Assembly: GCA_014773175.1 (NCBI GenBank)
Contig: VXCM01000332.1
Coordinates: 1 to 64,000 of the forward strand
Source: Lucifuga dentata
Taxonomy: Eukaryota; Chordata; Actinopteri; Ophidiiformes; Bythitidae
Length of the DNA stretch: 64,000 bases
Reading direction: 5' to 3'
Shown: one piece after another, positions 35,980 to 48,360 of the stretch
Layout: every line of letters starts with the position of its first letter
Numbering within the stretch: the stretch's first letter is position 1
The notes under the pieces: model-generated
The model's database searches: none
What the model was told of the DNA's origin: nothing
Seen by the model: only the letters and a program-made list of their open reading frames with translations
Made by a program: the position numbers and the translations under genes

Positions 35980-38399
35980 TCTATGCAGAGTTGAATTACA
36001 GAGGAGAGATACTGCTGTAATCTGATTTTCACTTTTTTTTTTTTTTTTTTTTTTTTTGAGTTTAGAATTGATACTAGAAACCAGTGGATTTGCGTGTTTA
36101 ACCCATTAACTAGGAACTGTGTATGGTTGCAAGATGCATCCAATGATGCACTGGGGCATGTCATTTGTGATGTAAGCTGGAGGTCATCAGGTGTTTTGGA
36201 TCTTTCAACATCAGGCACCTTTGCTCAGGTGACCCCACCAGCCTCGGCTTGTATCCCTCTATCATGCCACAGCTCGCTCCTCATGATCCACAGCCGTCTG
36301 GAGGATCTCATTGCTGCCACTTGGCACTGAAATAACTTTTCTGAAGCATTCTGTGAGACTGCATTCACCAGCTTTGTTTTTATTAGCCCTTTACTTCCAT
36401 AACATGTTAACATCAACATGTAACATGTCTGAATTTACCTGCCAACACACCTGGTTGGACACACCAACAGGGAATAAAGCTATTGAGCAAGATAGCCTGT
36501 ATCAGTGTTATGTAGTCTCAGGTGTGAAGCAGCTGGCCAATCAGAACAGAGCAGTTTCTTTGAAGGGGGGAGTGGCTTTAAAAAGTCAATATCTAAAATG
36601 TTTTCACTCAGTGTGCACATCTGTGCTGCAGATAGAAGAAGTTGATCTCTATTTTTTTGCACATTAAAGCATTGCCTTCTGTTCTGTATACCCACTTATG
36701 ATAGAGCCCACCCATGCAAAATCCACAGAGAAAGGCCCCAGTCAGATCAAACCCAGGACCTTCTTGCTTTGAGGCAAAACTGCCCACCCAATTAAATTAA
36801 AAACATTGCAAAGTTTCAAATTGAAAATAAGAATGTGTAAGTCTGTATATGCCTCCCTTTGCCTCTGAAATGTATCAGTCACATCCACCATGTTACAGAC
36901 AATAATCAAACATCAGCATTATGAAAACAATCATTCGGATTTTGTAGTTTTTTTTTTTAGCAATAAAAGGTTGTTTTCTGGAAGAAAAACCTCAAATGTC
37001 AGAGATAATAACAACTACTTGAACAATCCAACAATGAAGAGTTTTCATAAAACAACTGCATTGTCGCACAATATGATACAACTTTGATGTAATACAGAGT
37101 GCAGAAAAAGAAAAATTGTCATATGAAGGAAAAATCACATATTAAGTGTCAGCTGGTTGATTTATGAACCATACCAGCACGAATTGAAAGCAGTGGCTGC
37201 CTGAAAATCAATCTAAAGACATATAAAACATGGTGAGCTGTAGAAATGATCATCGGTCATATAAAGTATGAACAGTTTGGCGTTAATGGGTTTAAACTTT
37301 GCAAATGGAGAAATGTGTACCTGCACTGTAAAACAGCTGCTATAACAACACATAGCATTTATTTTGTCAGTAATCATACTGTTCTTGTTTTATCATTGAT
37401 GCACTTTCTTAAAGCTCATATTTTGCTACATGATCACAGCTTATATGTCCTTTGATAAATAGTGCTAAAAAAAAAAAAAAAAAAAANAAAAAAAAAAAAA
37501 ATGTGCCAAAAGTGTCAAATAGCAGGATTTTATTTTATGTGGTTCAGGTATTGATAAGACAATTAATCTACAATTTGTAATCAGCAGATTAATATACTGA
37601 AAGGGAGGTTCGTGGGTGTGCAGCAGGTGGAATATGAAAGAGAAATCCATGTATTTTGAGTTATGAAATGTTATTTAAAATGTTATTTTAAAAAAAATCA
37701 CAATGGGAAGAGTTCACATGGAAGCACAAAAAAGCCTATCCCACTGAAATGATTTTATCTGGTTTTTTGATTATTTAATAATGGACTGTTTTCAAATCAG
37801 CACCATGGAGAATTTCATAAGCAACATTTAAACTCTCCCCCAACTCGCTGAATTATCAAAGAGGGATTTTGGTATTTCCGCCTCTGATGAGCTCCAGAGA
37901 TTTAGAGCTTCATTTCTCAGTAATAAAACACCAACATTGTGTCAACCAGATGCAGAAGAAAAGTTCAGTCTCCAACCATTTTCTCATTTGAGATTGAGCT
38001 GAGGATTCACGCTGTGCACACACACACGTTTCCTTTCTCTGCAACCATGAAGATAAGTCCTAATAGACTCGACTTTCTCACATTCATGTAAAGGTCTCAT
38101 ATTATTGAATTATTCAAATACAAGTGTGTCTGCAGCATAGTAAACTTGCCACCATAGGCAAAGTCAGCAACTGCTGCTTCGGCTTCATTTCTGTTGAATA
38201 TTTATTCAGTCAGAATCAACGTTTCTGCTTCTGCACTATGGATGTTATTTCTGCTTGACAAAAACCCTGAAGGGAAAGAGATTTTAAAAGCTCTTTTGTG
38301 CTCTGGAGGAATATTTTTACCATATGTTTGTGTCTGCTTTTCAGATTATTGAGTCAGTTTTTCCATTCACAATAAACTTTTATACTAGATGCTTTTCTA

Positions 38400-39115
38400 T
38401 TAACCCTTTGGAGTCTGAAATCATTTTTGTAATTTTACTTTTCATTGAATTTGGCTGATGTTTGCTACTTAAAAAGCTATACTGTTTAAAAAAAATAAAA
38501 AATCACTAAACAAGATGACAAATTTTTTCTTACATAAATCTGGACATTTCTGCCAGGCCTGTGAACAAAAAAATGAGGCCTTAAATAGATATTTCCAGAT
38601 TTTTTTTTTTTTTTTTTNTTTTTTTTTTTTTTTTTGAAGACATTTTCTAGAAGATTTATGCCTGACGTCTTCCCTGAGACTTTGTAAAAGTTTTAAGAAT
38701 TAATCATTTTTTATTTTAAATTTTTTTTATTTTAATTTTTTATTCTAAATTTCAATTATCTATTTTTTTTCTAGGCTTTTTGTAAATTTTCAAGGAAAAA
38801 CTACCAAATACAAAATATATATATTATAAATAATTTTCATGTAATTTTTAAAATTAAATTATTGAAATTACTGATTAAAAAAATAAAAACTCAATAATGG
38901 GAAAATTTGTAGAAAAGCTATCGAAAAATAGAATGTTTCCAGTAAAGGATTGTTTTTTGGGTTTTTTTGTTTTGTTTTGTTTTTTGTCTTTTTTTTTTTT
39001 TTTTTTTNTTTTTTTTTTTTTTTTTTCCAAGGTTTGGTTTTCATTTATTTTGGGTAGCAAATAAAAGCCAAATGCAATGCAAAATAAAAATCCAGAAATG
39101 CTTGTCGAGGGTTAA
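38400..39115. mobile_element. piggyBac-like MITE
   Basis: Flanked by TTAA on both sides (38400-38403, 39112-39115) with ends CCCTTTGGAGTCTG and GTCGAGGG, the CCC...GGG termini next to TTAA expected of piggyBac. AT-rich inside, no ORF, two N-bearing T-homopolymers (38618, 39008). The left end resembles CCCTTTAAACTCTG at 63360. Confidence 0.7.
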
Positions 39116-40769
39116 CTTATGCATTCTAAATATAAATGAATGATTATTGCTCACTAGAGAATGTAAGTGTGGTTGCCTACACTGTATTTATGGTCACTTT
39201 CCATGTTATTGTGTCATTTGTAGAGTTATTGTTTAACTACACTGTTTACCAAAATGAAATGATAGAAATTGAAGGATATTTCTGAGACATTGTTGGGAGA
39301 AATTTGTCAAGACTATATTTTATAATCAACTTTTTTAAAGTCTACATTTTGTACCTGATATGTAATTATGCCATTTAATATCAGATTATAACATTGGAAA
39401 CTGTAAAGTGTGTTAAAATTAGATAACACAAAGACGGCCTTGTGAGGATGTCTATAATGTCTGCTTAATTGTTCTTTAAGATGTATGGATTGCAAATTAA
39501 ACACAGCTTTTCTCACACATATCTGGGTGTTTCAGTATTTTTATCTGCCATATGGAGCAGCTGTATTACTTTTTTCTTCATAAAACAAAGGCAAAAGAAC
39601 TGAATGACTGATTGTGCTTGAAAGCATATTATCAAACATAATTAAGCATAAACCCAGTCCAAACTGGAAGCAGAAAATGAGAAATTATTCTAAGAGGACT
39701 TTTTGACTTGATGGAACTTGTTTGGATGGGCCCTTAAAGGCCCCTCACTGGTGTTTTCACTTGTAGCTGATTAGAATTCTCAAGCTGCAGTCAAACCAGA
39801 ATTAACTCCCTCTTCATTTCTGCGAAGCTCCATTCACATTGAAAAGGGTGGTGTGACTCATCCTCTCTCTGCTGCTCTCCATGGAGTTTATTAATTAAGT
39901 GGTTTGAGGAGTAAAGAAACAAATAATGAATGCTTCCTCAGTAAGATGTTAAACTCTCCTCTCGCAAATTGGCTGGACATCAGAGAGTCATTGGACCAAA
40001 TCCCAATGCAGCTGCTTTTATGGTGACCTCAGCAAACTCCCAGCAGTGCCCTGTCCACCTGCATCTGAAACACCTTGTGTGGGACTGCAGGGCCTCTAAG
40101 GTAAGTCCCAAAAGTCAAACTTGTTTCTTCCATCCACATACTGCCCCAAAACTGAAAGAAATGAGCAGAGGACCTCTGATTTCTTTTTTTTTTTTTTTTN
40201 TTTTTTTTTTTTTTTCTTTTCCTACAAATGTCTCCTCTAACAGAGGAGCCATGCATGCCTCCTTTCAGGAAGTAGTTTTTACACTTCTGCAAAACGTCAC
40301 CATGTCCACTCCCACACTAATTTAAATCCCAACCCATCAACAACCAATGCTAAAGCTGCATTTGTTGTACCACAGAACTGGGAAGCTGTAAATTGGAATT
40401 ACTTCACTTACGACCACCACATGTTCAAGCTAAACAAATATTGGAGACAAACTTTTGTTTGCTCTGTCAGCCCAAAAAAAGCTAACATTTATAAGCTGTT
40501 GACCCTTTCAAAACAGCCACTGCATTGCCAGTGTTTTATGTTTAATCTGTTACTGTGTCTGTGTTAATTGATTTAAAGAAAATGCTTCTAAATGACCATT
40601 AATAAATATAGAAATTGTCGTTTACAATGTGAACAGCCATATTAAAATTATATAAATTCTGAACTCGGGGTTGAGGAACCATGCCCAACTTTCTGAGTAG
40701 GTAGGAATTCTGAATTGAGGAGGTTTTTTTCTTTGACTTTTCCAAGTCAGTCATTTTAAATTTCTTTGT

Positions 40770-41235
40770 AAAATCCATCTTCATCTGGGACTGTATTACC
40801 TGGCAGAGCTGTACATTTTCTTCTGTACAGATCTGTGTTGGCTGGTTAAATTAAGTAAAAATAAGAATGACATTTGGTTCACTGTGATAGATTAAGTGCG
40901 TTCCAAGTCTCTACAATTTGATTTTTTATAGTGTGGTGGGTATGAAATGAAACCAATGGTAGTCTGGAAGGTAGGAAAAACAAATCCAAAATGTACCACT
41001 ATGTTTTGGAAAATGGTTGGAAATAATGTAAGTATTTATTGACCTGAACTATACAAAATCACCAATATGCGCCTTTAAATTTAGATAGGCCAAGAAATCC
41101 ATGTCCATGTTACATTACTGCCAACCAACTAAAACATACTACTGGAATGGAATATTTTAGAATTGTGTGTGGGTTGTATTTATTGATGTCAAACATGCAA
41201 AATCACTGGTATGCTCCTTTAAATTTAGATAGGCC
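40770..41235 (+). mobile_element. Degraded TTAA-type element, copy 7, with duplicated right end
   Basis: Shares AACCAATGGTAGTCTGGAAG and the CTGGGACTGTATTACCTGG-type block with copies 3 and 4, but the left terminal repeat is lost. CCTTTAAATTTAGATAGGCC occurs at both 41072 and 41218, so the right end and its flank have been duplicated. Confidence 0.65.
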
Positions 41236-44214
41236 ACAGGTAAATTGTATTATTTCAACATTGGGCTCATGTATTTAATGTAAACATTCCTGTTTTTGCA
41301 TATTCTTTTACTCCTTTTTATACTACACTTTTTATAGTTATATTTTACATACATGATCATTTGTTTCAGGCTTTTAATCACAACACATTCCAAAGAGATT
41401 TACTCTAGGGCTTATCTGCTGTGAATAATTCAAGATAGAATTAGCAAAGAGCTAAAAGCTCTTTGCTCTGTTCCTGCATATCTGTTGCTGGAATATTCAA
41501 GTGTTTTGATGCTGTGACTGTTATTAGGACAATACAGCAATCATCAATTTGTCCAGTTTGGAAACTGCTCCTGTCCCTTTAAGCCAAATTCATTAAAACA
41601 AGAACATCTGCTGTCTTTTCTTGTGCAGAGTTTGGTGTGAATGTGTTATCCTGAGACCATCCCCCTGCTGTTTTTTTTCTTTTATTTTTTAATTATCACT
41701 GAAGGATGAAAGAGGATCTCTACTTCTATTCTGTATTATAGCTCTTTTACCAGGTAATGTCCCAAAAATCAGTTTCAATTTTGGGAAGAAATCCTGAAGA
41801 CTGCCAAATCATCATGTCAGTTTTTTTCAGAATTATGATATTGATTGAAATTGATTCTAGCATATATTTGTACACGCTTATATCAGGAAAGATGTGTGTT
41901 TTCTGATTTTCCCAGTTTTACATAATTATAAAATGTGTCTTGCTTTGATTTGAAAACAATTTGCAGCACTGGTGGTTTTTGCTCAAGGGTCATCTGAGAA
42001 GAGATGAAATGGGATTTTGTTGAATTTAATTACATTTTAAACAGTTTAACAAACCCTCAGAGAAATTAAGAAAAAGGGAATATGCTGACTGTTTAGGAAC
42101 TTGCTCCTGGGAATGGCTTCTGGCAGAAACAAAACTATCAAGGCTAAAGTGAAATTCAATTTTTGATGCACTCTGATGCATTTCTCAGTCGCATTCAATT
42201 CATAACCCATCTGCCATCACCACCCGCTTCCATCATTGTTGGACATCTGCAGGGAGCAACTCCATTGCAAAAACCTGCTTAAATATGTATGGTTCTCAGA
42301 ATGATGCATGCATACAGAAATGAGACTGCTGTGGTGTTAAATTCAATCCATCCTGTTGCCTGGGAAAATATCCTGACTCTAAAATACAAAGTGTTGTGTG
42401 GTGGTACAAACCTTTTTGTGTATGTGGATGAATGTACAAAATATAAAGGGCTCCAACTCTTTTCATTTAGGCAGCACAGTACATCCCTGATGCATGCGAG
42501 AGGGATTGTATAGATGCTGAAATGAAGACACATCTCTGCCTTGGATGTTTCCGCGACACTTTAATGGCTCTTCAAGTGTCAACATAACACATCTCTGGTA
42601 GTATATAGGACTTATTGTTCTGTATGACTAACAGTGACATTGACAGCAACAAAAGGTCTCTGTCAAGATTTCCTATGGTAGTTGGAGATGCAAACAAAGT
42701 TATTATTTCAAAATAGAATGCAGGGCAGAGCGTGACATTTCAATGCAAGCAGTGAGGGTCATTATGGCTAATAAAGGTTTTTGCTTTGGAAGAGTAAAAA
42801 TCTTAGCTCCTCCTATTTCAAGGATGGTTATGCCTTATGCCTCGCCACACAGTATTACATTTATCTGCTTTTGACACCATGCAGCTTTCCAGTGAATGCA
42901 AGTGGCAAATTGCAAAAGAACGTCAAACCATCATGCTGTATTCTCTTCGCCACATAACAAACGAGGGGTTTGCTATGTATTATACATTTAAATGTATATG
43001 TATAACACCCCTTGTTTGGCGCCCAATTAGCAATCAAAAACAGAAAATCAGAAATATTGTGTATGATGGGTTAGCCATCAGGGGAAAAAAAGATTCACTA
43101 GCACTGGAAGTAGCTATCAGAATACATTTGTGTGTGTATAATTTATAGCTCTCACAAAGGAAATGGTTTTTCCTAATTACACATACTGTATATCTCATTA
43201 ATAAATAATACCTGAGATGTAATTGTGGTATATCTTGTTTGATCTAGGTTTTACTGCAGGATTTTCCTGATGTAAAAGATAAAAGTGTTGCCAGACATTA
43301 CATTGTAGTTTTTGTGTTTTACTGCTTATGCACAAAACAGATCATGAGTCCCTCGATTTGAAATGTGAATATCCAATCAATGAGGGCACAGCCTATTCAG
43401 TACATTCATATTCAGTCATAACAAGCTACATAATATGCCAGCTAGATCAAACAAGATATATCACAAGTACATTCTAGTGGTCAACCAGACCATTTATTTT
43501 ACAACTACAAAGATTCTCAGTATTGTAGTCTCCAATAAATCTGAAATCAGGAGGTAAAACCATAAAATATACATCTCCTTGGACTTAATCATTTTAATCA
43601 TTTTATTGGACTTTAAAGAAAGGCATGAGAAAAGGAAAGCCACTAAACACGACTCCTTCTCATGAAGGAATTTTAAACTTTGAAGTTGTTGTTTTGTAAG
43701 TCTTAAGTGGCAGCACACATTATTTCTCCAGGCATGTCTCTCAGAAGCATCACGATCCTTGAATGCTAATCATAACACACATATTACCACTGACAAGGTA
43801 GCACATTTTCCATCTGGCAGTGTTTTCAATTATTTGTCTTTCAGGACAGTGAAAGATTTCTTACCGTTTTTTTACTAAGACAATTGATGATAAATCTCAT
43901 GATGAATTGACAATCAATCTGGACCTTATGCACAATTTCTGTCGTTTGTTTTGTGACTTGAAGATATTCTGAGGGACACTGTTTTGGCTGGCAAATATTG
44001 AAGCATGCAGGGCTACAAACTGAACTCATTCTGTCTTATTCTGTTATCTAAGTTCCTATCCAGAGTTTTTGTAATGAGGTTTGAGACACACTGGTGGTCC
44101 CTGTACATTTCTTAATGCAAGATGCTTCAGGCACTTTTTTGTGTGTGTGTGTGTTGGCAGATGTCAGTCTGTCTGTCCTGTATTTAGCCAGGTATGGCAC
44201 AATATCCATCAGCT

Positions 44215-45310
44215 GCAATTTATCAGCTTCAGCCATACTTCGACAGCCTTACATGTACTTCGTCAGCTTCAGCTGAAGTTTGTAAGCCTCAGCTGGACTT
44301 GTTTTTAGACTCAGTTGTTCTTTATAAGCCTTGGTTGTAATATAGAAGCCTCAGCTGTACTGTAAGCCTCAGGTGTACTATAGCAGCTTCAGCTGTACTA
44401 TGTAAGCCTCAGATGTACTTTGGCAGCCTCAGGTATACTTGGTAAGGTTCAGTTATATAAGCCTCAGCTACTTTGGCAGACACAGTTGTACTTTGTAAGC
44501 CTCAGCTGTACCTTGGTGGCCAACTGTACTTTGTAAACCTCAGATGTACTTTGGCAGCCTCATTTGTACTTTGTAAGCCTCAGACATACTTTGGCAGCCT
44601 CAGTTGTACTATATAAGCCTCAGATGTACTTTGGCAGCCTCATTATACTTTGTAAGCCTCAGATGTACTTTTGCAGCCTCAGGTATACTCGGTAAGGCTC
44701 AGTTATATAAGCCTCGGCTACTTTGGCAGACTCAGTTGTACTTTGTAAGCCTCAGCTGTACCTTGGTGGCCAAATGTACTTTGTAAACCTCAGATGTACT
44801 TTGGCAGCCTCATTTATACTTTGTAAGCCTCAGATGTACTTTGGCAGCCTCAGTTGTACTATATAAGCCTCAGCTGTACTTTGGCAGCCCCACTGTACTT
44901 TGTAAGCCTCAATTGTACTTTGGCAGACAGTTGTACTTTGGAAGGCTCAGCTATACTATGTAAGCCTCAGATGTACTTTGGCAGTCTCAGGTATAATTGG
45001 TAAGGTTCAGTTACATAAGCCTCATCTACTCTGGCAGACTCAATTGTACTTTGTAAGCCTCAGCTGTACCTTGGTGGATTCAGTTGTACTTTGTAAGCCT
45101 CAGATGTACTTTGGCAGTCTCAGTTATACTTTGCAAGGCTCAGTTGTACTGTATAAGCCTCAGCTGTACTTTGGCAGCCTCATACTTTGTAAGCCTCAGT
45201 TGTACTTTGACACCTCATTTATATTTTTGAGGCTCAGTTATACTACTGTATGCAAGTCTCAGCCACACTTTGGCAGCCTCATTATACTTTGTAAACTTCA
45301 GCTGTCTTTT
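44215..45310 (+). repeat. Higher-order minisatellite (about 39-bp unit, about 250/308-bp superunit)
   Basis: About 1.1 kb of alternating 19-20 base modules, type TACTTTGGCAGCCTCAGTTG and type TACTTTGTAAGCCTCAGATG. A rarer variant (AGGTATACTTGGTAAGGTTC) recurs at 44431, 44681 and 44989, marking a higher-order period of 250 then 308 bases. The 39-base unit is a multiple of three, so reading frames stay open by arithmetic (an ORF at 44978-45322). I do not take this as a gene. Confidence 0.9.
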
Positions 45311-46349
45311 CTACAACTTTAAAGTCATCCAGTGTAATACTAGTGTTGAGCTTAAGGGTTTGCTAATGTGTCCCAACTCTCTGCAGCACACAGAAATTAA
45401 ATACAATTTACCTAAGTTTGAGTTGACTGTCGGTACTTGAAACATTAATCAGTCCCGAGAGCAAGTCATTTTCACAGATGTGGGATGTAGGATGGTAATT
45501 TCTGAAGGAATGGCAGGTATTTCTAAGCTGCCTGAAAGCAGGATCTTATATTGTTTTGCCAACATTCACACGTCATTCCTTAGTTTAAGCAAGGAAGCCA
45601 TGTCCACAGAAATCCAAGGATTAAACCTGTTTTGATCTGTTTGTTTCCTGAGGGAGGCATGTTTGTCACAGCAGTGGTGATTTGTCTGCACACCTATCAG
45701 GTGTCAGGTCTGCATCTCTTAATCTGTCTCATACTGACAGAGAGGCTGTGTTGTGCCAGGGCTCAGACTCTGACATTTGCTATATTTTTGTCTTGTCTGC
45801 CACAGAGACCCAGATCAATAAGGGTGGAATCACAAAAGACTTTTATATCGTGTGTGTGTTTTGTAATCAGTTGAATCAGGTTTAAATCAGTACAAAGTTC
45901 CTTAAATTGGAATGGATTGAACAGCCAATCCACATTTACAGTTTTTATGACATGTGTAGAATAGCTTGTCAAATTCTTGTATGGCATTATCCAGACAGAT
46001 GGAGGGAGACAGATATCAATCAGAGTACAATATTATTGTGTTTGAGAAGATTTAAGGTCAAAAATGTAATTCGGGAAGGATTTAGAGTGTCTTCTTCTTT
46101 CAGCCAAGTCTCAGTCAAAACACAAACATCAGTCAGTCTGGACTGGAAGGATCTTTCTTTGATCAGATTTCTGCTGCTTTAAAGGACCATACCGTGTCCA
46201 CCCTGTAGCCAGGAGAAGATGACTTTACATCATGCATATTGATACACACTGACAGATCAATTCCAATCCTAATCTAGTAAAACACAATATTGAAGCTCAG
46301 ATTGTGTGTTTAAGAAAGGATAGCTTGAGTTTACTCATAAGCCACGGTG

Positions 46350-46935
46350 TTAAAGGACCATACCACACATTTTGCATATTTGAGCCTAATATATTAAATT
46401 TTCATACACATAATGTTACTGACAATCATTTCCCAAAGGATAAAACCGTATTTCAGCTTCCCTGATATTTTGCAAAACCTCTTAATCTTTCAAAATCAAA
46501 TATTCAAGTGATACACCCACCTTAAAAATCGATGTTTCATCTACTAATAGTTACACAAAATTATGAAGTCAAGGTGTTTAAAATTTTTCGATAAATGCAG
46601 GTCTTCTTTTGGGACTATATTCCCTGGTGGAGACATTCACTCTGCACTTTTTATTGCATTTAAACACTAAAATTATGTGACTTCGAACAAAACCTGAATA
46701 TGAGTCTTGTTGGTGATGATGGATTACCGACCCCAAGAACGTTTCAAGCATCAACAAGTTGATTTTAATAGTGTACCAGAATGAACTGAAACCAATGGCG
46801 GTCTGGAAGGTAGGAAAAAACAATTAGTTCACCATTCCAGAAGAATGCTTTGAGAAATGATTGTTAGTAATGTTACGTGTATGAAAATGGAATATATAGG
46901 CTCAAACATGCACGATCGCCGGTGGAGTCCTTTAA
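46350..46935 (+). mobile_element. TTAA-flanked long-TIR element, copy 6
   Basis: Starts TTAAAGGACCATACCACACA, ends CGGTGGAGTCCTTTAA, 586 bases, both TTAA sites intact, same orientation as copy 5. A separate 16-base tip (TTAAAGGACCATACCG) lies at 46179, 171 bases upstream, perhaps the stub of an earlier insertion. Confidence 0.82.
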
Positions 46936-47463
46936 GAGGCTTTGTTGTATATTCACCAAACCAAACAAAGCCTCTGTGGCTTTAAAATAGAGTATTTATT
47001 GCAGAACTCTGATGGGACGATAGATGCAGGCTTAATCGTATTGAGATTGTTCACTTCTAAGGAAATAGTTGTATAATAATGAATTCAATACTCTAGAATT
47101 AACATTAAAACTGTCGCATGTCGTGAATATGTTAATAATTTCAACAGCAAATCATTCCAGGCTGTGATAGACTAGTTGTAGTCTGTGGTTTTTAATTAAA
47201 AACCATAGTCATAGTCACTTTAATTACATGGCAACTGCTTTGCATATATGCAAGAAGCCAGGAGAGCCTCTGTTTTCTTTTCATAAAATTGTCAATAAAA
47301 CTTTAGTAACTGCAATGTGACTATAGAATTGTTATAATGCTTTTTGTATTAAACCCAGAACTCACTTCAGACATTGGTAAATTATGATTATATCACCATG
47401 AGGAGGGTTGTCAGACATATCAGATATATATGGAATTATATAAATGATTATTATTATATAAAT

Positions 47464-47501
47464 ATAAATTGTCTGATACATATATGTATCAGACAATTTA
47501 T
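47464..47501. repeat. Perfect 38-bp palindrome
   Basis: ATAAATTGTCTGATACATA is followed directly by its exact reverse complement, with no loop. AT-rich intergenic DNA. No element recognised around it. Confidence 0.85.
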
Positions 47502-48069
47502 GACTTTTTGTGAGTTATTGCTTAAAGGAAGACTGCACCAATTTCACACATCAAATTCAATTTATTTTCCATAGGGAGAACTATTCCATTGTGGCGGTAT
47601 GGTGCTGTGCAAAGTCACAGAAACTGATTCTTATGACATCACAATGGTTATTTCCTGTTGATGCACAACACTGAAAGTGCTGAAGCTTGATAACTAAAGC
47701 CACTCCTGGAATTCAGAGGTTGAATTCTTGAGAAAAGTTGAAGATTTGTCTATTAGGCCTACCTGGCTCCATTTAGTGGATACTAATAGTTAGCTTCCCT
47801 TCTCCAAGCATAATGCAACTAAATTTAATTTCACAACACAATCTATAAGACTCTATTGCACTGATTCAGATCTTTGTCTCTTTCAAGTCCATTGACATTC
47901 TGAAGTCCAGTGAATTCTGTGTATTTTCACCTTTACACCCCCCTGCAAGTCTGCAGAATGATGGGTGCAAAGTTTAGCCTTACATAACTATGTCCCCATT
48001 CATCTTTACTCATTACTTTTTTTTTTTTTTTTTTTTTTTACTTTGCCATGGAGGATACTTTTCAATGGT

Positions 48070-48360
48070 GGCGGTTGGTTGGTTGGTTTGCTCGTTTGTT
48101 AGCAGGATTACTCAGAAAGTTGCAGTCTTATTTGGACAAAACCTGGTGGGGAATGGCCTAGGGAAGAGCCCAGTCAATTATGGTGTCAATTTAGATCAAG
48201 GCTAGATCGAGGAATTTGACCAGTGATTCCTTAACATAGGACATTTTTCATTATTTTTGTTGATTTCTTCAAAAGTAATACACCAGTCTCGAAAAATCAG
48301 GTATATTTATCCCATGCCAGCAGTACATGCAATTTTGTCTGGATCTGTACAAGGGTCCAG
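48070..48360 (+). repeat. Dispersed repeat fragment, copy B
   Basis: GGTTTGCTCGTTTGTTAGCA then AGGATTACTCAGAAAGTTGC, later TTTCTTCAAAAGTAATACACC shared with 27979-28200. Matches the pattern of a common fish repeat (gttagcaggattac...). Class uncertain; probably LINE-derived. Confidence 0.6.

Noticed and set aside
37100..37260. Possible further TTAA-family copy
   Set aside because: ACCAGCACGAATTGAAAGCAGTGG resembles an internal block of the family, but no tips or other blocks are found. Too weak to list.
39969..40325. 118-codon ORF with a donor-like GTAAGT after CRASK
   Set aside because: No protein family recognised, no plausible acceptor, and the frame runs through a T-homopolymer with an N. 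Treated as chance.
44978..45322. 114-codon ORF in the minisatellite
   Set aside because: The repeat unit is a multiple of three, so an open frame arises by arithmetic. The product is low-complexity and resembles no protein.
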